A DNA stretch of 64,000 nucleotides from Vagococcus fluvialis bH819 (GCF_900163795.1 NZ_FWFD01000009.1:186001-250000), one strand, 5' to 3'; shown: positions 30,077 through 40,803, numbered from the stretch's first letter. Made by a program: numbers and translations. The notes: generated by a model not told the origin, from the sequence alone.

Positions 30077-32326
30077 TTAGTCTACTTTAGTAATTGGTGC
30101 AAAGGCAGCTAATAATCGCTTGATTCCTTGTTGTGGAAAGGCTATATCTAATTCTAAGTCTTTACTTGTCCCAGAAACCTTAACAACTGTTCCTACGCCC
30201 CATTTTTTATGCTCTGCTTTATCCCCTGGTTTCCAAACACTTGTTTCACCACCCGTTTGAACTTTACTAGAAACCTTAGTATTTTCTGGCTGAATGTAAC
30301 TAGAACGTGTTTTTCTTTCACCAATTGGCGTTTGTCGAACCACTTTATTTTCACGTCCAAATGATTCCATCACTTTTTCATCAATTTCACCTAAAAAGCG
30401 TGAGGGACGGTTGTACTGAGTTCGGCCATAAAGAGTTCGGCTAAAGGCGTTTGTTAAGAATAATTTTTCCTCTGCCCGGGTAATTCCTACATAAGCTAAA
30501 CGTCGTTCTTCTTCTAATTCATCATTTTCAAGTAAGGCTCTTGATAGTGGAAAAACACCCTCTTCCATTCCCATTAAGAAAACATGAGAAAATTCCAAGC
30601 CTTTTGCCGCATGAAGTGTCATGAATGTCACTTGTGTCTGACCTTCTTCTAAACTATCGATGTCAGAAACTAGAGCTAGATCATTTAAAAACAGCGTTAA
30701 TTTATTTGGTTGTTCTTCTTCTGGCTCTCCACTATCATAGTCACCTATTTCGAAACGCTTGTCGAATTCTTTTGTCACAGATAAGAACTCTTCTAAGTTT
30801 TCTAGTCTAGAATGAGCTTCTAAAGTATTTTGCCGTCTTAAATCTTCTCTATAATCACTTTTATCTAGAACTTGTTCTACTAACTCTGTCACACTTAAAA
30901 ATGAAATCATGTTTTTAAAATCTTCCATCATTGCACCAAATCCAGCTAATTCATTACGCGCTTTCCCAGTAATACCTGTCAAATCGACATCAATTGCTGC
31001 TTGAAGTAATGACCAAGAATGAATATCTGCAAAATCACGTAATTTCTGGACTGTCCCAGGTCCTATTCCACGTTTTGGAGAATTAACTACCCGCTCAAAA
31101 CTCAAAGAATCCATCTCATTAGAGATTACATTTAAATAAGCTAAAATATCTCTAATTTCCTTACGATCATAAAACTTATGTCCACCGACCATTTTATAAG
31201 GAACATTAGACTTTAAGAATGTTTCCTCAACCACACGACTCATTGCGTTTGTTCGGTATAAAACACAAAAATCTCCATATTGTTTATTCTCTTCAGCTAC
31301 TAATTTTTGTATATTAGAGACAATAAATTGTGTTTCATCACGTTCATTTTCACCACGAAAATAAATGATTTTATCACCTTCATCATTATCAGTCCAAAGT
31401 GCTTTTTTCTTACGGTTATCATTATTATCAATCACACTATTCGCTGCTTGTAAGATATTTTTACTTGAACGATAATTTTGTTCTAAAAGAATTGTCGTTG
31501 CATCTGGATAATCTTTTTCAAAATCTAAAATATTTTGCATATCAGCACCACGCCAACCATAAATACTTTGATCAGCATCCCCAACAACACATAAATTATT
31601 AAATCTCTTAGCCAACATATTAACTAACGTATATTGAGCATGGTTAGTATCTTGATACTCATCTACGTGAATATACTGAAACTTATTTTGATAGTACTTT
31701 AAAATATCTGGATTTTCTTTTAACAAACGAATCGTTAACATAATTAAATCATCAAAATCCATGGATTGATTTTGACGCAATTCTTTTTGATAACGTTTAT
31801 AGCAAGTTCCCACAACTTTCTCAAAGAAGCCTGTATAACGTTCTGTATATAATTCTGGTGTTAATAATTCATTCTTAGCATTACTAATTGCACTAATCAT
31901 ACTACGTGGATCATATTTTTTTGGATCAATATTTTCTTCTTTTAAAATTCGTTTCATCAAAGTTAACTGATCACTACTATCTAAAATCGTGAAATTACGA
32001 TTAAAGCCTATTACATCTACATCTCGACGTAACATCCGAACACACATCGAGTGAAAAGTAGATACCCAGACATCTTCTCCTGTCGTGCCTAAAATATCAA
32101 CAACACGCTCTTTCATCTCTTTAGCCGCTTTGTTCGTAAAAGTAATAGCTAAAATATTCCATGGATTAATATCTTTTTCATGGATAATGTACGCAATCCT
32201 ATGAGTTAAAACACGTGTTTTCCCACTACCAGCTCCAGCCATAATTAAAAGCGGACCGTTAATTGTCATTACCGCTTCTTTTTGTTTTTGATTTAAGCCT
32301 TGGATGAGGCTATCTTTTTTACTCAT
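30077..32326 (-). CDS. pcrA: ATP-dependent DNA helicase PcrA (UvrD family)
   Basis: Superfamily 1A 3'-5' helicase needed for repair and for removing obstacles from forks. Motifs in order: Walker [23 protein letters not shown] (Ia), VDEYQDTN (II), [14 protein letters not shown] (III), NYRSS (IV), [10 protein letters not shown] (V) and [13 protein letters not shown] (VI). The PcrA-specific tail ends with [10 protein letters not shown], the RNA-polymerase-binding Tudor-like fold. Length 749. The start ATG follows AAAGGG at slightly long spacing. It is the first gene of pcrA-ligA-gatCAB-dagK-rlmCD. Confidence 0.97.
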   Translation of the reverse strand: MSKKDSLIQGLNQKQKEAVMTINGPLLIMAGAGSGKTRVLTHRIAYIIHEKDINPWNILAITFTNKAAKEMKERVVDILGTTGEDVWVSTFHSMCVRMLRRDVDVIGFNRNFTILDSSDQLTLMKRILKEENIDPKKYDPRSMISAISNAKNELLTPELYTERYTGFFEKVVGTCYKRYQKELRQNQSMDFDDLIMLTIRLLKENPDILKYYQNKFQYIHVDEYQDTNHAQYTLVNMLAKRFNNLCVVGDADQSIYGWRGADMQNILDFEKDYPDATTILLEQNYRSSKNILQAANSVIDNNDNRKKKALWTDNDEGDKIIYFRGENERDETQFIVSNIQKLVAEENKQYGDFCVLYRTNAMSRVVEETFLKSNVPYKMVGGHKFYDRKEIRDILAYLNVISNEMDSLSFERVVNSPKRGIGPGTVQKLRDFADIHSWSLLQAAIDVDLTGITGKARNELAGFGAMMEDFKNMISFLSVTELVEQVLDKSDYREDLRRQNTLEAHSRLENLEEFLSVTKEFDKRFEIGDYDSGEPEEEQPNKLTLFLNDLALVSDIDSLEEGQTQVTFMTLHAAKGLEFSHVFLMGMEEGVFPLSRALLENDELEEERRLAYVGITRAEEKLFLTNAFSRTLYGRTQYNRPSRFLGEIDEKVMESFGRENKVVRQTPIGERKTRSSYIQPENTKVSSKVQTGGETSVWKPGDKAEHKKWGVGTVVKVSGTSKDLELDIAFPQQGIKRLLAAFAPITKVD

Positions 32327-32361
32327 GATGTACGAACACCCTTTCTTATCAAATCTTTTCC

Positions 32362-32370
32362 ATTATAGCA
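32362..32370 (-). promoter_or_regulatory. Extended -10 promoter upstream of pcrA
   Basis: The minus strand reads TGCTATAAT about 36 bases before the pcrA start. It would drive the pcrA-ligA-gatCAB group. A second TATAAT lies a little upstream without TG. Confidence 0.6.
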
Positions 32371-32463
32371 AAAAAACCATTATATTTCTTCAAAATGAGA
32401 AGATTTTTGCATTAATTCTAGGCTTTTTTACTATACAAAATGAAATAGTAAAATATACAAAAA

Positions 32464-32489
32464 AAAATGAGGCGATATCGCCTCATTTT
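32464..32489 (-). terminator. Terminator after typA
   Basis: Perfect 13-base arms AAAATGAGGCGAT / ATCGCCTCATTTT, with T-rich flanks on both strands, immediately beyond the typA stop. Confidence 0.85.
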
Positions 32490-32490
32490 C

Positions 32491-34332
32491 TTAGTTATCA
32501 GCAGTTTTTTTCTTTTTAGCTGCTTTTTCACGTTCAGATTTATTTAAAATTTGTTTTCTTAAACGAATACTTTCTGGTGTTACTTCACAGTACTCATCAT
32601 CATTTAAGAATTGTAATGATTCTTCTAACGTCAATATTTTTGGTTTTTTAATGACAGATGTTTGATCTTTATTAGCAGAACGAACGTTAGTCATTTGTTT
32701 GGCTTTAGTAATATTAACACCTAAGTCATTTTCACGGCTATTTTGTCCGACGATCATACCTTCATATACTTCAGTACCTGGTTCAATATAAACAGTTCCA
32801 CGTTCTTCAATACTCATGATACTATACGTAGTTGCTTTCCCTTGATCAATAGAAACAAGCGCACCGTTACGACGACCACTTACTAATCCAGAAATTACAG
32901 GTAAATAAGAATCAAACGTGTGATTCATAATGCCGTATCCACGAGTCAGTGACATAAATTCTGTAGAATAGCCAATTAATCCACGAGCAGGTGCTAAAAA
33001 GACTAATCTTACTTGACCGTTTCCTGAGTTAATCATATCTTGCATTTCTGCTTTACGTTGACCTAATGATTCAATAACGCCACCCATGTACTCCTCTGGT
33101 GTATCTATTTGAACACGTTCGAAAGGTTCACAAAGAGTTCCATCAACTTCACGATAAATAACTGTTGGGCGAGAAACTTGTAATTCAAAGCCTTCACGAC
33201 GCATGTTTTCAATTAAAATTGATAAATGTAACTCTCCACGGCCTGATACAGTCCACTTATCTGGAGATTCTGTTTCTTCAACTTTTAGTGACACATCCGT
33301 TTGTAGTTGGTTAGATAAGCGTTCTTCAATTTTACGTGAAGTAACGTATTTACCTTCTTTACCAGCAAATGGTGAATTATTAACTAAGAAAGTCATTTGT
33401 AATGTTGGCTCATCAATATGTAAGATTGGCAATGCATCTTGGTTATCAACAGGTGTAACTGTTTCTCCAACAAAGATATCTTCCATACCAGAAACAGCAA
33501 TTAAATCTCCAGCTTTAGCTTCTTGAATTTCTACACGATCTAAACCGAAGAATCCTAAAAGTTTGGTTACCCTGAATTTTTTAACTTCGCCATCAAGTTT
33601 CATTAAAGCTACCTGATCCCCGACCTTGATTGTTCCACGGAACACACGGCCGATACCAATACGTCCAACATAATCACTATAATCTAATAACGATACTTGG
33701 AATTGTAATGACTCATCACTATTATCAACAGGTGCAGGAATATGTTCTAAGATAGCATCATATACATAGTCCATTGTTGCTTCTTGATCTGCTGGGTCAT
33801 CTGATAAACTAGTCGTTCCATTCACGGCAGAAGCGTAAACTACTGGAAACTCTAATTGGTCATCATCTGCACCTAATTCGATTAGTAATTCTAAAACTTC
33901 ATCCACAACTTCTGCAGGACGAGCTGTTGCTTTATCAATTTTATTAACAACAACGATTGGTGTTAATTTTTGTTCTAAAGCTTTTTTCAATACGAAACGT
34001 GTCTGGGGCATAGTCCCTTCATAAGCATCTACTACTAAGATAACACCATCTACCATTTTCATAATACGTTCAACTTCGCCACCAAAATCAGCATGTCCTG
34101 GTGTATCTAAAATGTTGATATGTTTGTCTTTGTAGTTAATGGCAGTATTTTTAGCTAAAATTGTAATACCACGTTCTTTTTCGATATCTCCTGAATCCAT
34201 GGCTCTCTCTTGAATTTGTGCATGATCATCAAATGTGTTTGACTGCTTCAACAATTCATCAACCAACGTTGTTTTACCATGATCGACGTGGGCAATAATT
34301 GCCACATTACGAATATCTTCTCTTAATTTCAC
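32491..34332 (-). CDS. typA: Translational GTPase TypA/BipA
   Basis: Ribosome-associated GTPase of the EF-G family involved in ribosome assembly and stress adaptation. G motifs are intact: [14 protein letters not shown] (G1), [11 protein letters not shown] (G3) and [10 protein letters not shown] (G4). EF-G-like domains II, III and V and the BipA-specific C-terminal domain ([19 protein letters not shown]) follow. Length 613. The start codon is GTG at 34332, with GGAGAG about 9 bases upstream. Monocistronic, with an extended -10 promoter and its own terminator. Confidence 0.97.
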   Translation of the reverse strand: MKLREDIRNVAIIAHVDHGKTTLVDELLKQSNTFDDHAQIQERAMDSGDIEKERGITILAKNTAINYKDKHINILDTPGHADFGGEVERIMKMVDGVILVVDAYEGTMPQTRFVLKKALEQKLTPIVVVNKIDKATARPAEVVDEVLELLIELGADDDQLEFPVVYASAVNGTTSLSDDPADQEATMDYVYDAILEHIPAPVDNSDESLQFQVSLLDYSDYVGRIGIGRVFRGTIKVGDQVALMKLDGEVKKFRVTKLLGFFGLDRVEIQEAKAGDLIAVSGMEDIFVGETVTPVDNQDALPILHIDEPTLQMTFLVNNSPFAGKEGKYVTSRKIEERLSNQLQTDVSLKVEETESPDKWTVSGRGELHLSILIENMRREGFELQVSRPTVIYREVDGTLCEPFERVQIDTPEEYMGGVIESLGQRKAEMQDMINSGNGQVRLVFLAPARGLIGYSTEFMSLTRGYGIMNHTFDSYLPVISGLVSGRRNGALVSIDQGKATTYSIMSIEERGTVYIEPGTEVYEGMIVGQNSRENDLGVNITKAKQMTNVRSANKDQTSVIKKPKILTLEESLQFLNDDEYCEVTPESIRLRKQILNKSEREKAAKKKKTADN

Positions 34333-34401
34333 TATTATAGACTCTCCTCACTCTATTAAAACAATAGACAAGCCTTGCTTGCCTAATTTTTCCGACTGCT
34401 T

Positions 34402-34410
34402 ATTATAACA
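34402..34410 (-). promoter_or_regulatory. Extended -10 promoter for typA
   Basis: The minus strand has TGTTATAAT about 70 bases before the GTG start. The transcribed leader would contain a small CAAGC/GCTTG hairpin before the ribosome site. Confidence 0.6.
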
Positions 34411-34430
34411 AAAAAAACGCCTGAAAAAAA

Positions 34431-34450
34431 GTGAAAAGTTTTCATTTCAC
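34431..34450 (-). terminator. Possible weak terminator after the inositol-phosphatase gene
   Basis: Short stem GTGAAA / TTTCAC with an 8-base loop, followed by seven Ts on the minus strand, about 18 bases after the stop at 34468. The stem is short and A+T-rich, so it is weak evidence. Confidence 0.4.
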
Positions 34451-34467
34451 GATTTTTTTTAAAAAAT

Positions 34468-35232
34468 TTAATAATTTACTATTTCATTATAGGTTTTTTC
34501 AGTTGCAACAATAAAATATTGCCGCTCACCTAGAACGTCATATTGACTTCCATCGAACTTAGAACATTTTAACCCTAAAGGCTCACTAAGCGCAACCCCT
34601 GCGGAAAAATCCCAAGGTGCTAAATTTGAAATATAGCCATTTTGTTTACCTCTAATCACATTGAGAAAATCAAGTCCAGCACACCCTAACATGCGGACTC
34701 CCACAGCTTCAGTGGCGATTTCTCTAACTTTAAATATATTGTGACAAAACATTGCCCCGTTAACCCCAATTAAGCCATCTCTTAAACCAATATTTTTTAT
34801 TTTTTCTACTGGTTTACCATTAACAAAGACTCCTGTTTCACGTCCACCATAAGCGAATTCATCTTTTATAACATCATAAATAAAGCCCAAAATCGGTACA
34901 TTATCTACAAAAATACCAATCATAATACAAAAATTTTCCTGCTGTTTAACAAAATTTAACGTTCCATCAATTGGGTCAATAATCCAGACTCGTCCTTTTG
35001 TATCCTTTAACTGATCTCCTAAACCCTCTTCACCTAATATATGGTCTTCCGGGTAAAATGTTCTGATTTTATTAACTAAAAAAGTTTCAGTTTCTTTATC
35101 CACATTCGTAACTAGGTCATGACGGCTGCTTTTTTCTTCAATTTCAATTGGTAACATTAATTTTTCTCGTATTTGATCTGCCGCTTCATTTACCCAGTCA
35201 ATAACTTGGTTCATCAATGTCTCATTTGTCAT
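34468..35232 (-). CDS. Inositol monophosphatase family protein (SuhB-like)
   Basis: A 254-residue lithium-sensitive phosphatase-fold protein. Metal-binding motifs are visible: GEEG (about residues 67-70), WIIDPIDGTLNFVK (the diagnostic DPIDGT, about 83-96) and WDFSAGVAL near the C-terminus. The natural substrate (inositol phosphate, a nucleotide such as pAp, or another sugar phosphate) cannot be told from the sequence. It overlaps the UPF0223 gene by ATGA, a pairing common in Firmicutes. Confidence 0.9.
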   Translation of the reverse strand: MTNETLMNQVIDWVNEAADQIREKLMLPIEIEEKSSRHDLVTNVDKETETFLVNKIRTFYPEDHILGEEGLGDQLKDTKGRVWIIDPIDGTLNFVKQQENFCIMIGIFVDNVPILGFIYDVIKDEFAYGGRETGVFVNGKPVEKIKNIGLRDGLIGVNGAMFCHNIFKVREIATEAVGVRMLGCAGLDFLNVIRGKQNGYISNLAPWDFSAGVALSEPLGLKCSKFDGSQYDVLGERQYFIVATEKTYNEIVNY

Positions 35233-35516
35233 TTGTCAAAATCCTTTCTTTTAAGGATACCCGTTTTTTGGATTTTAGCTTGCTTAACTACATGGTATAA
35301 AGAATAACCCGAAGCTTCTTCAAAATCTCGACCAAGTTCACGTTCTTCTCCAATACTTTTGACAACGGTTTTAAACTCAGTATAGTTTTTTAGAAAATCC
35401 TCAGCCGTGACTTTTTTTTCATAAGCTGCTTCTAAGATACCCCATAAATTCACTACTAAGATCAGTTCTTCTGTTGTCCATTCGGGATTTAACGGATAAT
35501 TATAATTTTCTTTCAT
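35229..35516 (-). CDS. UPF0223 family protein (YktA-like)
   Basis: A 95-residue soluble helical protein of the conserved Firmicute family UPF0223, recognised by NYNYPLNPEWTTEELILVVNLW at the start and the GYSLYHVVKQAK region. Its function is unknown. The start ATG has a GGAAAAGGTG site about 5 bases upstream. It is the first gene of a two-gene unit with the inositol-phosphatase-like gene (4-base overlap). Confidence 0.88.
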   Translation of the reverse strand: MKENYNYPLNPEWTTEELILVVNLWGILEAAYEKKVTAEDFLKNYTEFKTVVKSIGEERELGRDFEEASGYSLYHVVKQAKIQKTGILKRKDFDK

Positions 35517-35610
35517 CGTTTCACCTTTTCCTCTTGTAATTCAGTGTATCAAAAAAATAGAATTTGTGATAGTCATATAAGATAAAAAGCTATTTAAAAA
35601 ATAAAAACAA

Positions 35611-35660
35611 GGTGGCGGAAGAGCTGTTTACTTCCAATAGCCTGTAAAGTAAACTTTTTA
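35611..35660 (+). ncRNA. Candidate small RNA or orphan plus-strand terminator
   Basis: A G+C-richer patch in an A+T-rich gap. GGTGGCGGAAGAGCT leads into an 8-base perfect stem (GTTTACTT 35626-35633 with AAGTAAAC 35647-35654) followed by TTTTTATT. No plus-strand gene precedes it. GGAAG...CTTCC (35617-35635) can form a competing hairpin. A possible promoter (TTGTAA, 18 bases, TAGAAT) lies near 35535-35565. Transcription is not shown. Confidence 0.35.
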
Positions 35661-35685
35661 TTCCTTGACGATTAAAAATTATTCA

Positions 35686-35727
35686 CATAAATAATTAAGA
35701 GGCTGACCTAAAATGGTCAACCTCTTT
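35686..35727. repeat. Dispersed terminator-type repeat, copy 2 (terminator of the LPQTG gene)
   Basis: TAAATAATTAAGAGGCTGACC followed by GGTCAACCTCTT forms a 12-base stem with one mismatch (35697-35708 with 35715-35726), ending in a T run on the minus strand just after the LPQTG gene. It matches the copy at 15933-15973 in the left flank and stem. Confidence 0.7.
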
Positions 35728-35733
35728 TCGATT

Positions 35734-36948
35734 TTAATCTAAATTAATTTTTTTCTTCTTGTAAATCATTATTCCAGCAGCTAAAGGAATTAGTAGTACA
35801 CCTATAACAAACATAATTGTTGATTTGCTTTCTCCTGTTTGAGGTAGTATTTTTTTACTTGTCACAGTAATCATTGCTGTTTCTTCTTTATCCTCTAGTC
35901 TGTATGTTACTTTATAAACACCATCTTTATTTGTATCTACAGTTCCAATTATTTTTATATCCTTAGAAATTTCTGCCCAATTTCTCTCAGTTCCATCTGA
36001 CATTTTAGCGGTTACAAAATTATCAGATGTCTGCCATTTACTACCGTTAGGAATTGTCGTATTTTTTAATATAATTTGCTGAACTTTAATAACTTCAAAA
36101 ATACCAACTGTAACATTTGCTGACGCTGACTTATCATCATAAGTATAAGTTACTTTATGTGTTCCTGGCTGATTAGTATCAATTGCCTGTTGATCCACCT
36201 TGATATCATTAACAACGTCTTTCCAATAAAGTTTGACACCATTTGATAATAGGATATAGTTAAAATTTTGGGAAGCATCCCATTTTTCACCAATTGGAAG
36301 ATTAATATCTTTTACTGAAATTTCTTGTACTTTAATAACTTCCATATCTTTTACAGTCACGTTTGCTGTGCCTTGTTGATCTTCATAAGAGTAACTAACT
36401 TTATAAACTCCTTGTTTTTGAGAATCTACCACGCCCGTCACTTTAATATCTTTAGCAACTTTTTCCCATGATAGTTTTGTTCCATCTGACATTTCGATAT
36501 AATTAAAGCTGTTAATTGGCTGCCATTCAATACCTAATGGCAGATTGATATCTTTAAGTGAAATTGCCTGTACTTTTACTACTTCCATCATTTTTACAGT
36601 CACGTTCATCGTTGCTTTTTTATTCCCATAAGTATATGTCACCGGATATGTACCAGGTTGTTCTGAGTTCACATCTCCTGTTACTATTAAATCATTAACA
36701 ACGTCTTTCCATGCAAGTTTTGTTCCATCTGACATTTCTACACCATTAAACCCTAACGAAGCATCCCATTTGGTACCCGTTGGTAAGTTAACATCTTTTA
36801 CAAATAAATTTTTCACTTCAAGAACAGGAGTGACTTGCTCTTTTTTAGTACTTGATGTTGTGGAAACCTCATCTGTAGCTAAAGAGATCATTGGAGCAGA
36901 AAGTGACAGAAGTAACATTGTTATAAATAATCCGCTTACTTTTTTCAT
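35734..36948 (-). CDS. LPQTG-anchored surface protein with four Ig-like repeats
   Basis: A 404-residue cell-wall protein. It has an N-terminal signal peptide (MKKVSGLFITMLLLSLSAPM) and a short Ser/Thr spacer. Four tandem ~79-residue repeats follow, each with a core like LPxGxxW...F....MSDGTKLxWKDV...IKVTGxVD...PGxYKVTYTY. A sortase motif LPQTG at residue 368, a hydrophobic segment and KKKK complete the anchor. The repeats resemble bacterial Ig-like (DUF5011-type) spacer domains. No adhesin head domain is present. The start is the ATG at 36948 with AAAGGA 8 bases upstream. It stands alone and the ligand is unknown. Confidence 0.9.
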   Translation of the reverse strand: MKKVSGLFITMLLLSLSAPMISLATDEVSTTSSTKKEQVTPVLEVKNLFVKDVNLPTGTKWDASLGFNGVEMSDGTKLAWKDVVNDLIVTGDVNSEQPGTYPVTYTYGNKKATMNVTVKMMEVVKVQAISLKDINLPLGIEWQPINSFNYIEMSDGTKLSWEKVAKDIKVTGVVDSQKQGVYKVSYSYEDQQGTANVTVKDMEVIKVQEISVKDINLPIGEKWDASQNFNYILLSNGVKLYWKDVVNDIKVDQQAIDTNQPGTHKVTYTYDDKSASANVTVGIFEVIKVQQIILKNTTIPNGSKWQTSDNFVTAKMSDGTERNWAEISKDIKIIGTVDTNKDGVYKVTYRLEDKEETAMITVTSKKILPQTGESKSTIMFVIGVLLIPLAAGIMIYKKKKINLD

Positions 36949-37087
36949 TTCACTCATCCTTTCTTTAAATAACTATTTCTTTTCTTAACCTTATTCTACA
37001 ATATATTATGACAATAAAGCAACTAATATTACAAATAAATTACAAATATTACATTTAATCTATATTTTATATTTACGACACATAAAA

Positions 37088-37116
37088 AACTCAACAGTAC
37101 TTTCTACCGTTGAGTT
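37088..37116 (-). terminator. Terminator after the HAD phosphatase gene
   Basis: Stem AACTCAAC / GTTGAGTT extended by a few imperfect pairs, followed by a T run on the minus strand, 7 bases beyond the stop. Confidence 0.8.
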
Positions 37117-37122
37117 CAAAAC

Positions 37123-37797
37123 TTATATAAGCTTACTATTTTTATATCCTTCTTTTAAAAAATCTAACGTTAAAACTGACATGTCTGTAATAATCTCATC
37201 TGCTTCTTTGATGTCAATAGGTGGATAATTTAAATTATTAAAACCAATACAAGTCATTCCCGCTGCTTTTGCTGCAAGAACACCATTTCGTGAATCCTCG
37301 ATAACAAGACAATTTTCTGGTTTAACACCTAACACTTCGGCTGCTTTCAAGAAAACATCTGGTGCCGGCTTTGAATGCTCTACTTCTTCTCCGGATTGCA
37401 ATGTATCAAAACAAGTCACAATATCTAACTCAGTTAAATGTTCTTTGATTAATTTTTTACCCGTTGAAGAGGCAACTGCTGTTTTTAAAGGTGAGTCTGC
37501 TAAATCAGTGACAACCTTTTTGACACCCGGTATCAGCTCTACCCCTTTTTCTTTAAATAGTTTCAATAAGTATTCAGGTGCTATTTCTTTCAATTCTGCC
37601 ACTGAAACTGGTAAATCAAACTCTTCTTTAATATGACTCCAAATATAATCTTGTGTCGTTCCGCAATATTTTCTAAAGTGAAGCGGTTCCACTTCTATTC
37701 CAAATGATTTTAAAATAAGTTGCTCTGATTCCATATAAAATTTTTCAGAATCAATCAGAACACCATCCATATCAAAAATAATCGCTTCTAATGTCAT
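37123..37797 (-). CDS. HAD family phosphatase (beta-phosphoglucomutase-like)
   Basis: A 224-residue HAD hydrolase, subfamily IA with a helical cap. Motif I is IFDMDGVLIDSE (nucleophile Asp9, acid/base Asp11), motif II AVASST, motif III Lys in EHSKPAPDVF, and motif IV VIEDSRNGVLAAKAAGM. The substrate is probably a sugar phosphate or similar metabolite; family members range from beta-phosphoglucomutase to broad phosphatases. The start ATG has TAGGAG 8 bases upstream. It lies downstream of alaS, separated by a terminator. Confidence 0.85.
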   Translation of the reverse strand: MTLEAIIFDMDGVLIDSEKFYMESEQLILKSFGIEVEPLHFRKYCGTTQDYIWSHIKEEFDLPVSVAELKEIAPEYLLKLFKEKGVELIPGVKKVVTDLADSPLKTAVASSTGKKLIKEHLTELDIVTCFDTLQSGEEVEHSKPAPDVFLKAAEVLGVKPENCLVIEDSRNGVLAAKAAGMTCIGFNNLNYPPIDIKEADEIITDMSVLTLDFLKEGYKNSKLI

Positions 37798-37819
37798 GTT
37801 TATTCTCCTAGATAAATAA

Positions 37820-37845
37820 AGAGATGACTAAAAAATCATCTCCTT
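37820..37845 (-). terminator. Terminator between alaS and the HAD gene
   Basis: Stem GGAGATGA / TCATCTC with an 8-base A/T loop, then TTTATTT on the minus strand, about 80 bases after the alaS stop. Confidence 0.7.
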
Positions 37846-37861
37846 ACTATTTTATTTTCAG

Positions 37862-37917
37862 TTTAGTAAAAATAGGCAGCTCTTTCGGCAACTGGAGGAA
37901 CTAAGCGCCTTTTTTTA
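37862..37917. other. G+C-richer hairpin region after alaS
   Basis: Between the alaS stop and its terminator lies TAGGCAGCTCTTTCGGCAAC and onwards. AGGC-A-GCT (37874-37881) can pair with AGC-GCCT (37903-37909), and T runs follow on both strands (seven Ts on plus). It shares an 11-of-13 core (AGCTCTTTCGGCA, 37878-37890) with the reverse strand of 35613-35625. It may be a first terminator of alaS or a small RNA. Confidence 0.4.
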
Positions 37918-37924
37918 CACCCTA

Positions 37925-40567
37925 CTATTTACTTTCCAACCATGTTATCACAGCTGCTAAAGCATCTTTCATACCTGCCGGATTTTTGCCCCCAGCTTGA
38001 GCCATATCTGGACGACCACCACCGCCACCGCCAACTTTAGGAGCGATTTCTTTAATTAAGTCACCCGCTTTTAAGCCTTTAGCGTTCATCTCTTTATTCA
38101 TAGCCACAAGTAAGCTGACTTTTCCGTCTTGGGCTGTTCCTAGAACTAAAATATCTGAGTAGTCGTTTTGTTTCCATTGATCAGCTAATTGGCGTAATTG
38201 ATTCATATCTTTTACGTTAACTTCAGCGGCAATTACAGTTGCACCATTAACAGTTTGGATATCTTTAAAGATTTGATCTCCTTCAGCATTTGCTAATTTA
38301 GATGATAAAGCTTCATTTTCTTTTTGTAACTCTCGTAACTGTTCTTGTAAGGTATTCACTTTTGAAACTGCCTCTTTAAGTTGCGGTGCTTTCACCATAT
38401 GAGAAATTTCTTTTAACGCCATTTCTTCTTCATGTAAAAGTTCAAAAGCTTCTTTACTTGTTACTGCCTCAATCCGTCTTACACCAGCACCAATTCCTGA
38501 TTCGGAAACAATTTTGAAGATACCGATATCAGATGTATTTCTAACATGAACCCCACCACATAGCTCAACAGAGTAATCAGAAACACTCACAACACGGACA
38601 ACTTTACCATATTTTTCACCAAATAATGCCATAGCGCTCATTTCTTTAGCTGTTGCTACGTCTGTTTCGATGGTTGATACTGGAATACTTTCCCAGATTT
38701 TTTCATTTACTTTGCGCTCCATTTCAGCCAATTCTTCAGCTGTTACTTGTTCAAAGTGAGTGAAGTCAAAACGTAAGTTACCTGAAGCAACTAATGAACC
38801 TGCTTGGTTCGCATGCTCGCCTAATACATCTTTTAAAGCACGGTGTAAAAGATGGGTTGCTGTATGGTTTTTAATAATTTTATTTCGTAACATCTCATCA
38901 ACAACTAGTTCATAAGTTTGACCTAAGACTAATTCACCAACAACCTCTACTAAGTGAAGTGGTTGACTATTTGGTGCTTTTTTAACATTTAAAACATTCG
39001 CTACAATTTCGCCTGACGCTGTTTGAATCGTTCCTTTATCTGCAACCTGTCCACCCATTTCAGCGTAGAAAGGTGTGATATCAAAAACAAGTTGTGCGTC
39101 TTTTTGAGACACTTTTTCTTGGATAGCATCCTCTTGAACGATTGCCACTAATTTTGCCGTTGCTTTTGTTTCAGTGTATCCCATGAATTCACTCTCAGCT
39201 TTAAGTTCTGATAAAACAGCTGATTGAACATTCATTGAGCTTTCTGTTGAACGAGCAGCACGAGCACGTTCTCTCTGAGCTGTCATTTCAACTTCAAATC
39301 CTTCGTGGTCAACTTTAAGGCCTTGTTCTTCTGCCATTTCTTCTGTTAATTCAACCGGGAAGCCATATGTATCATATAATTTAAAGATATCTTTTCCTGC
39401 AAGTGTATCTTTTCCTTCTGATTTCATAGAAGCAATTAAATCGGTAATAATTTGTAAGCCATCATTAATTGTTTCATGGAATCTTTCTTCTTCTGTGCGG
39501 ATAATTTTTTGAATGAACGCTTGTTTTTCTAAAACTTCTGGATAGTAACTCTCCATAATGTTCCCCACAACTGGTACTAATTTATAAAGAAAAGCTTCAT
39601 CAATCCCTAACTTTTTACCATGCATCACAGCACGACGTAATAAGCGACGTAGCACGTACCCACGACCTTCATTAGATGGTAACGCACCATCACCAATTGC
39701 AAACGATACTGCGCGGACATGATCTGCAATCACTTTAAATGATGTTTTTGTCGCTAAATCATCCTCATATTTTTTATTAGCTGACATTTCTTCCGTTGCG
39801 TGAATAATTGGTAAGAACAGGTCCGTTTCAAAGTTTGTCGGTGCATCTTGGAAGATCGATACCATACGCTCTAATCCCATGCCTGTATCAATATTTTTGT
39901 GTGGTAATGGTTCGTACTCATGGTTTTCTGTGTGATTGAATTCAGAAAATACTAAGTTCCAAATTTCTAAGTAACGCTCATTTTCTCCACCAGGGTAATT
40001 CTCTGGATCATCTTCTGACACATCGTTAAATGCTTGACCACGATCATAGAAAATTTCAGAGTCTGGTCCACATGGTCCAGCTCCAATATCCCAAAAATTA
40101 TCTTCAATATCGATAATTGATTCTTGTGGTAAGCCAACTTCTTCATGCCAAATTCGACGAGTTTCTGTGTCTTCTGGATAGACAGTCACATATAATTTAG
40201 ATTTATCTAAAGCAAACCATTCTTCGCTTGTTAATAATTCCCACGCCCAATGAATGGCTTCTTTCTTAAAATAATCTCCAATTGAGAAGTTCCCTAGCAT
40301 TTCAAACATCGTATGGTGACGAGCTGTTTTACCAACATTCTCAATATCGTTTGTGCGGATACTTTTTTGTGAATTTGTAATTTTGGGATTTTCAGGTGTC
40401 ACAGTACCATCAAAATATTTTTTTAATGTGGCAACACCTGAGTTAATCCATAATAAACTTGGATCTTCAATCGGTACCAAAGAGGCACTTGGCTCTACTT
40501 GGTGACCTTTTGATTTAAAAAAATCTAGATACATCTGTCTTACTTCAACACTTGTTAATGGTTTCAT
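37925..40567 (-). CDS. alaS: Alanyl-tRNA synthetase
   Basis: Charges tRNA(Ala). The class II catalytic domain comes first ([47 protein letters not shown]). The editing domain has [11 protein letters not shown] and CGGVHV zinc ligands, and the C-terminal DHHA1/C-Ala domain has [16 protein letters not shown]. The start is the ATG at 40567 ([11 protein letters not shown]) with AGGAGG 7 bases upstream, giving 880 residues. An earlier ATG would lie inside the T-box. Regulated by the T-box leader described separately. Confidence 0.97.
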   Translation of the reverse strand: MKPLTSVEVRQMYLDFFKSKGHQVEPSASLVPIEDPSLLWINSGVATLKKYFDGTVTPENPKITNSQKSIRTNDIENVGKTARHHTMFEMLGNFSIGDYFKKEAIHWAWELLTSEEWFALDKSKLYVTVYPEDTETRRIWHEEVGLPQESIIDIEDNFWDIGAGPCGPDSEIFYDRGQAFNDVSEDDPENYPGGENERYLEIWNLVFSEFNHTENHEYEPLPHKNIDTGMGLERMVSIFQDAPTNFETDLFLPIIHATEEMSANKKYEDDLATKTSFKVIADHVRAVSFAIGDGALPSNEGRGYVLRRLLRRAVMHGKKLGIDEAFLYKLVPVVGNIMESYYPEVLEKQAFIQKIIRTEEERFHETINDGLQIITDLIASMKSEGKDTLAGKDIFKLYDTYGFPVELTEEMAEEQGLKVDHEGFEVEMTAQRERARAARSTESSMNVQSAVLSELKAESEFMGYTETKATAKLVAIVQEDAIQEKVSQKDAQLVFDITPFYAEMGGQVADKGTIQTASGEIVANVLNVKKAPNSQPLHLVEVVGELVLGQTYELVVDEMLRNKIIKNHTATHLLHRALKDVLGEHANQAGSLVASGNLRFDFTHFEQVTAEELAEMERKVNEKIWESIPVSTIETDVATAKEMSAMALFGEKYGKVVRVVSVSDYSVELCGGVHVRNTSDIGIFKIVSESGIGAGVRRIEAVTSKEAFELLHEEEMALKEISHMVKAPQLKEAVSKVNTLQEQLRELQKENEALSSKLANAEGDQIFKDIQTVNGATVIAAEVNVKDMNQLRQLADQWKQNDYSDILVLGTAQDGKVSLLVAMNKEMNAKGLKAGDLIKEIAPKVGGGGGGRPDMAQAGGKNPAGMKDALAAVITWLESK

Positions 40568-40590
40568 CTTTTTTCCTCCTAAAAATAGAA

Positions 40591-40803
40591 AAAAGCACCT
40601 TGCAGTCAAGGACGATTTACGCGGTACCACCTTGATTGCAACGATGCTTTAGCATTCATTACCTCTTAAGTACTTTTTAACGCAAAGTAAGTCGTGATAA
40701 TTTCTTATCATTTTTGGTAAAGTAGCCAATATTTTTAAGCAGTCTTTCTTTTCACCTGACAGAAAGCTCTCTTCACTGCTGACAAAATTTGTTCTTTACT
40801 CGC
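40591..40803 (-). promoter_or_regulatory. Alanine T-box riboswitch of alaS
   Basis: tRNA-sensing leader. The minus strand carries the T-box core AAGGTGGTACCGCG (40634-40620) and a candidate specifier GCT (40726-40724, alanine, followed by AC) in the stem I region. The terminator stem pairs AGCATCGTTGCAATCAAGG (40648-40630) with 40612-40594 and is followed by six Ts. Uncharged tRNA(Ala) should favour the antiterminator and allow alaS transcription. The specifier position was chosen by eye, not from a folded model. Confidence 0.9.
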
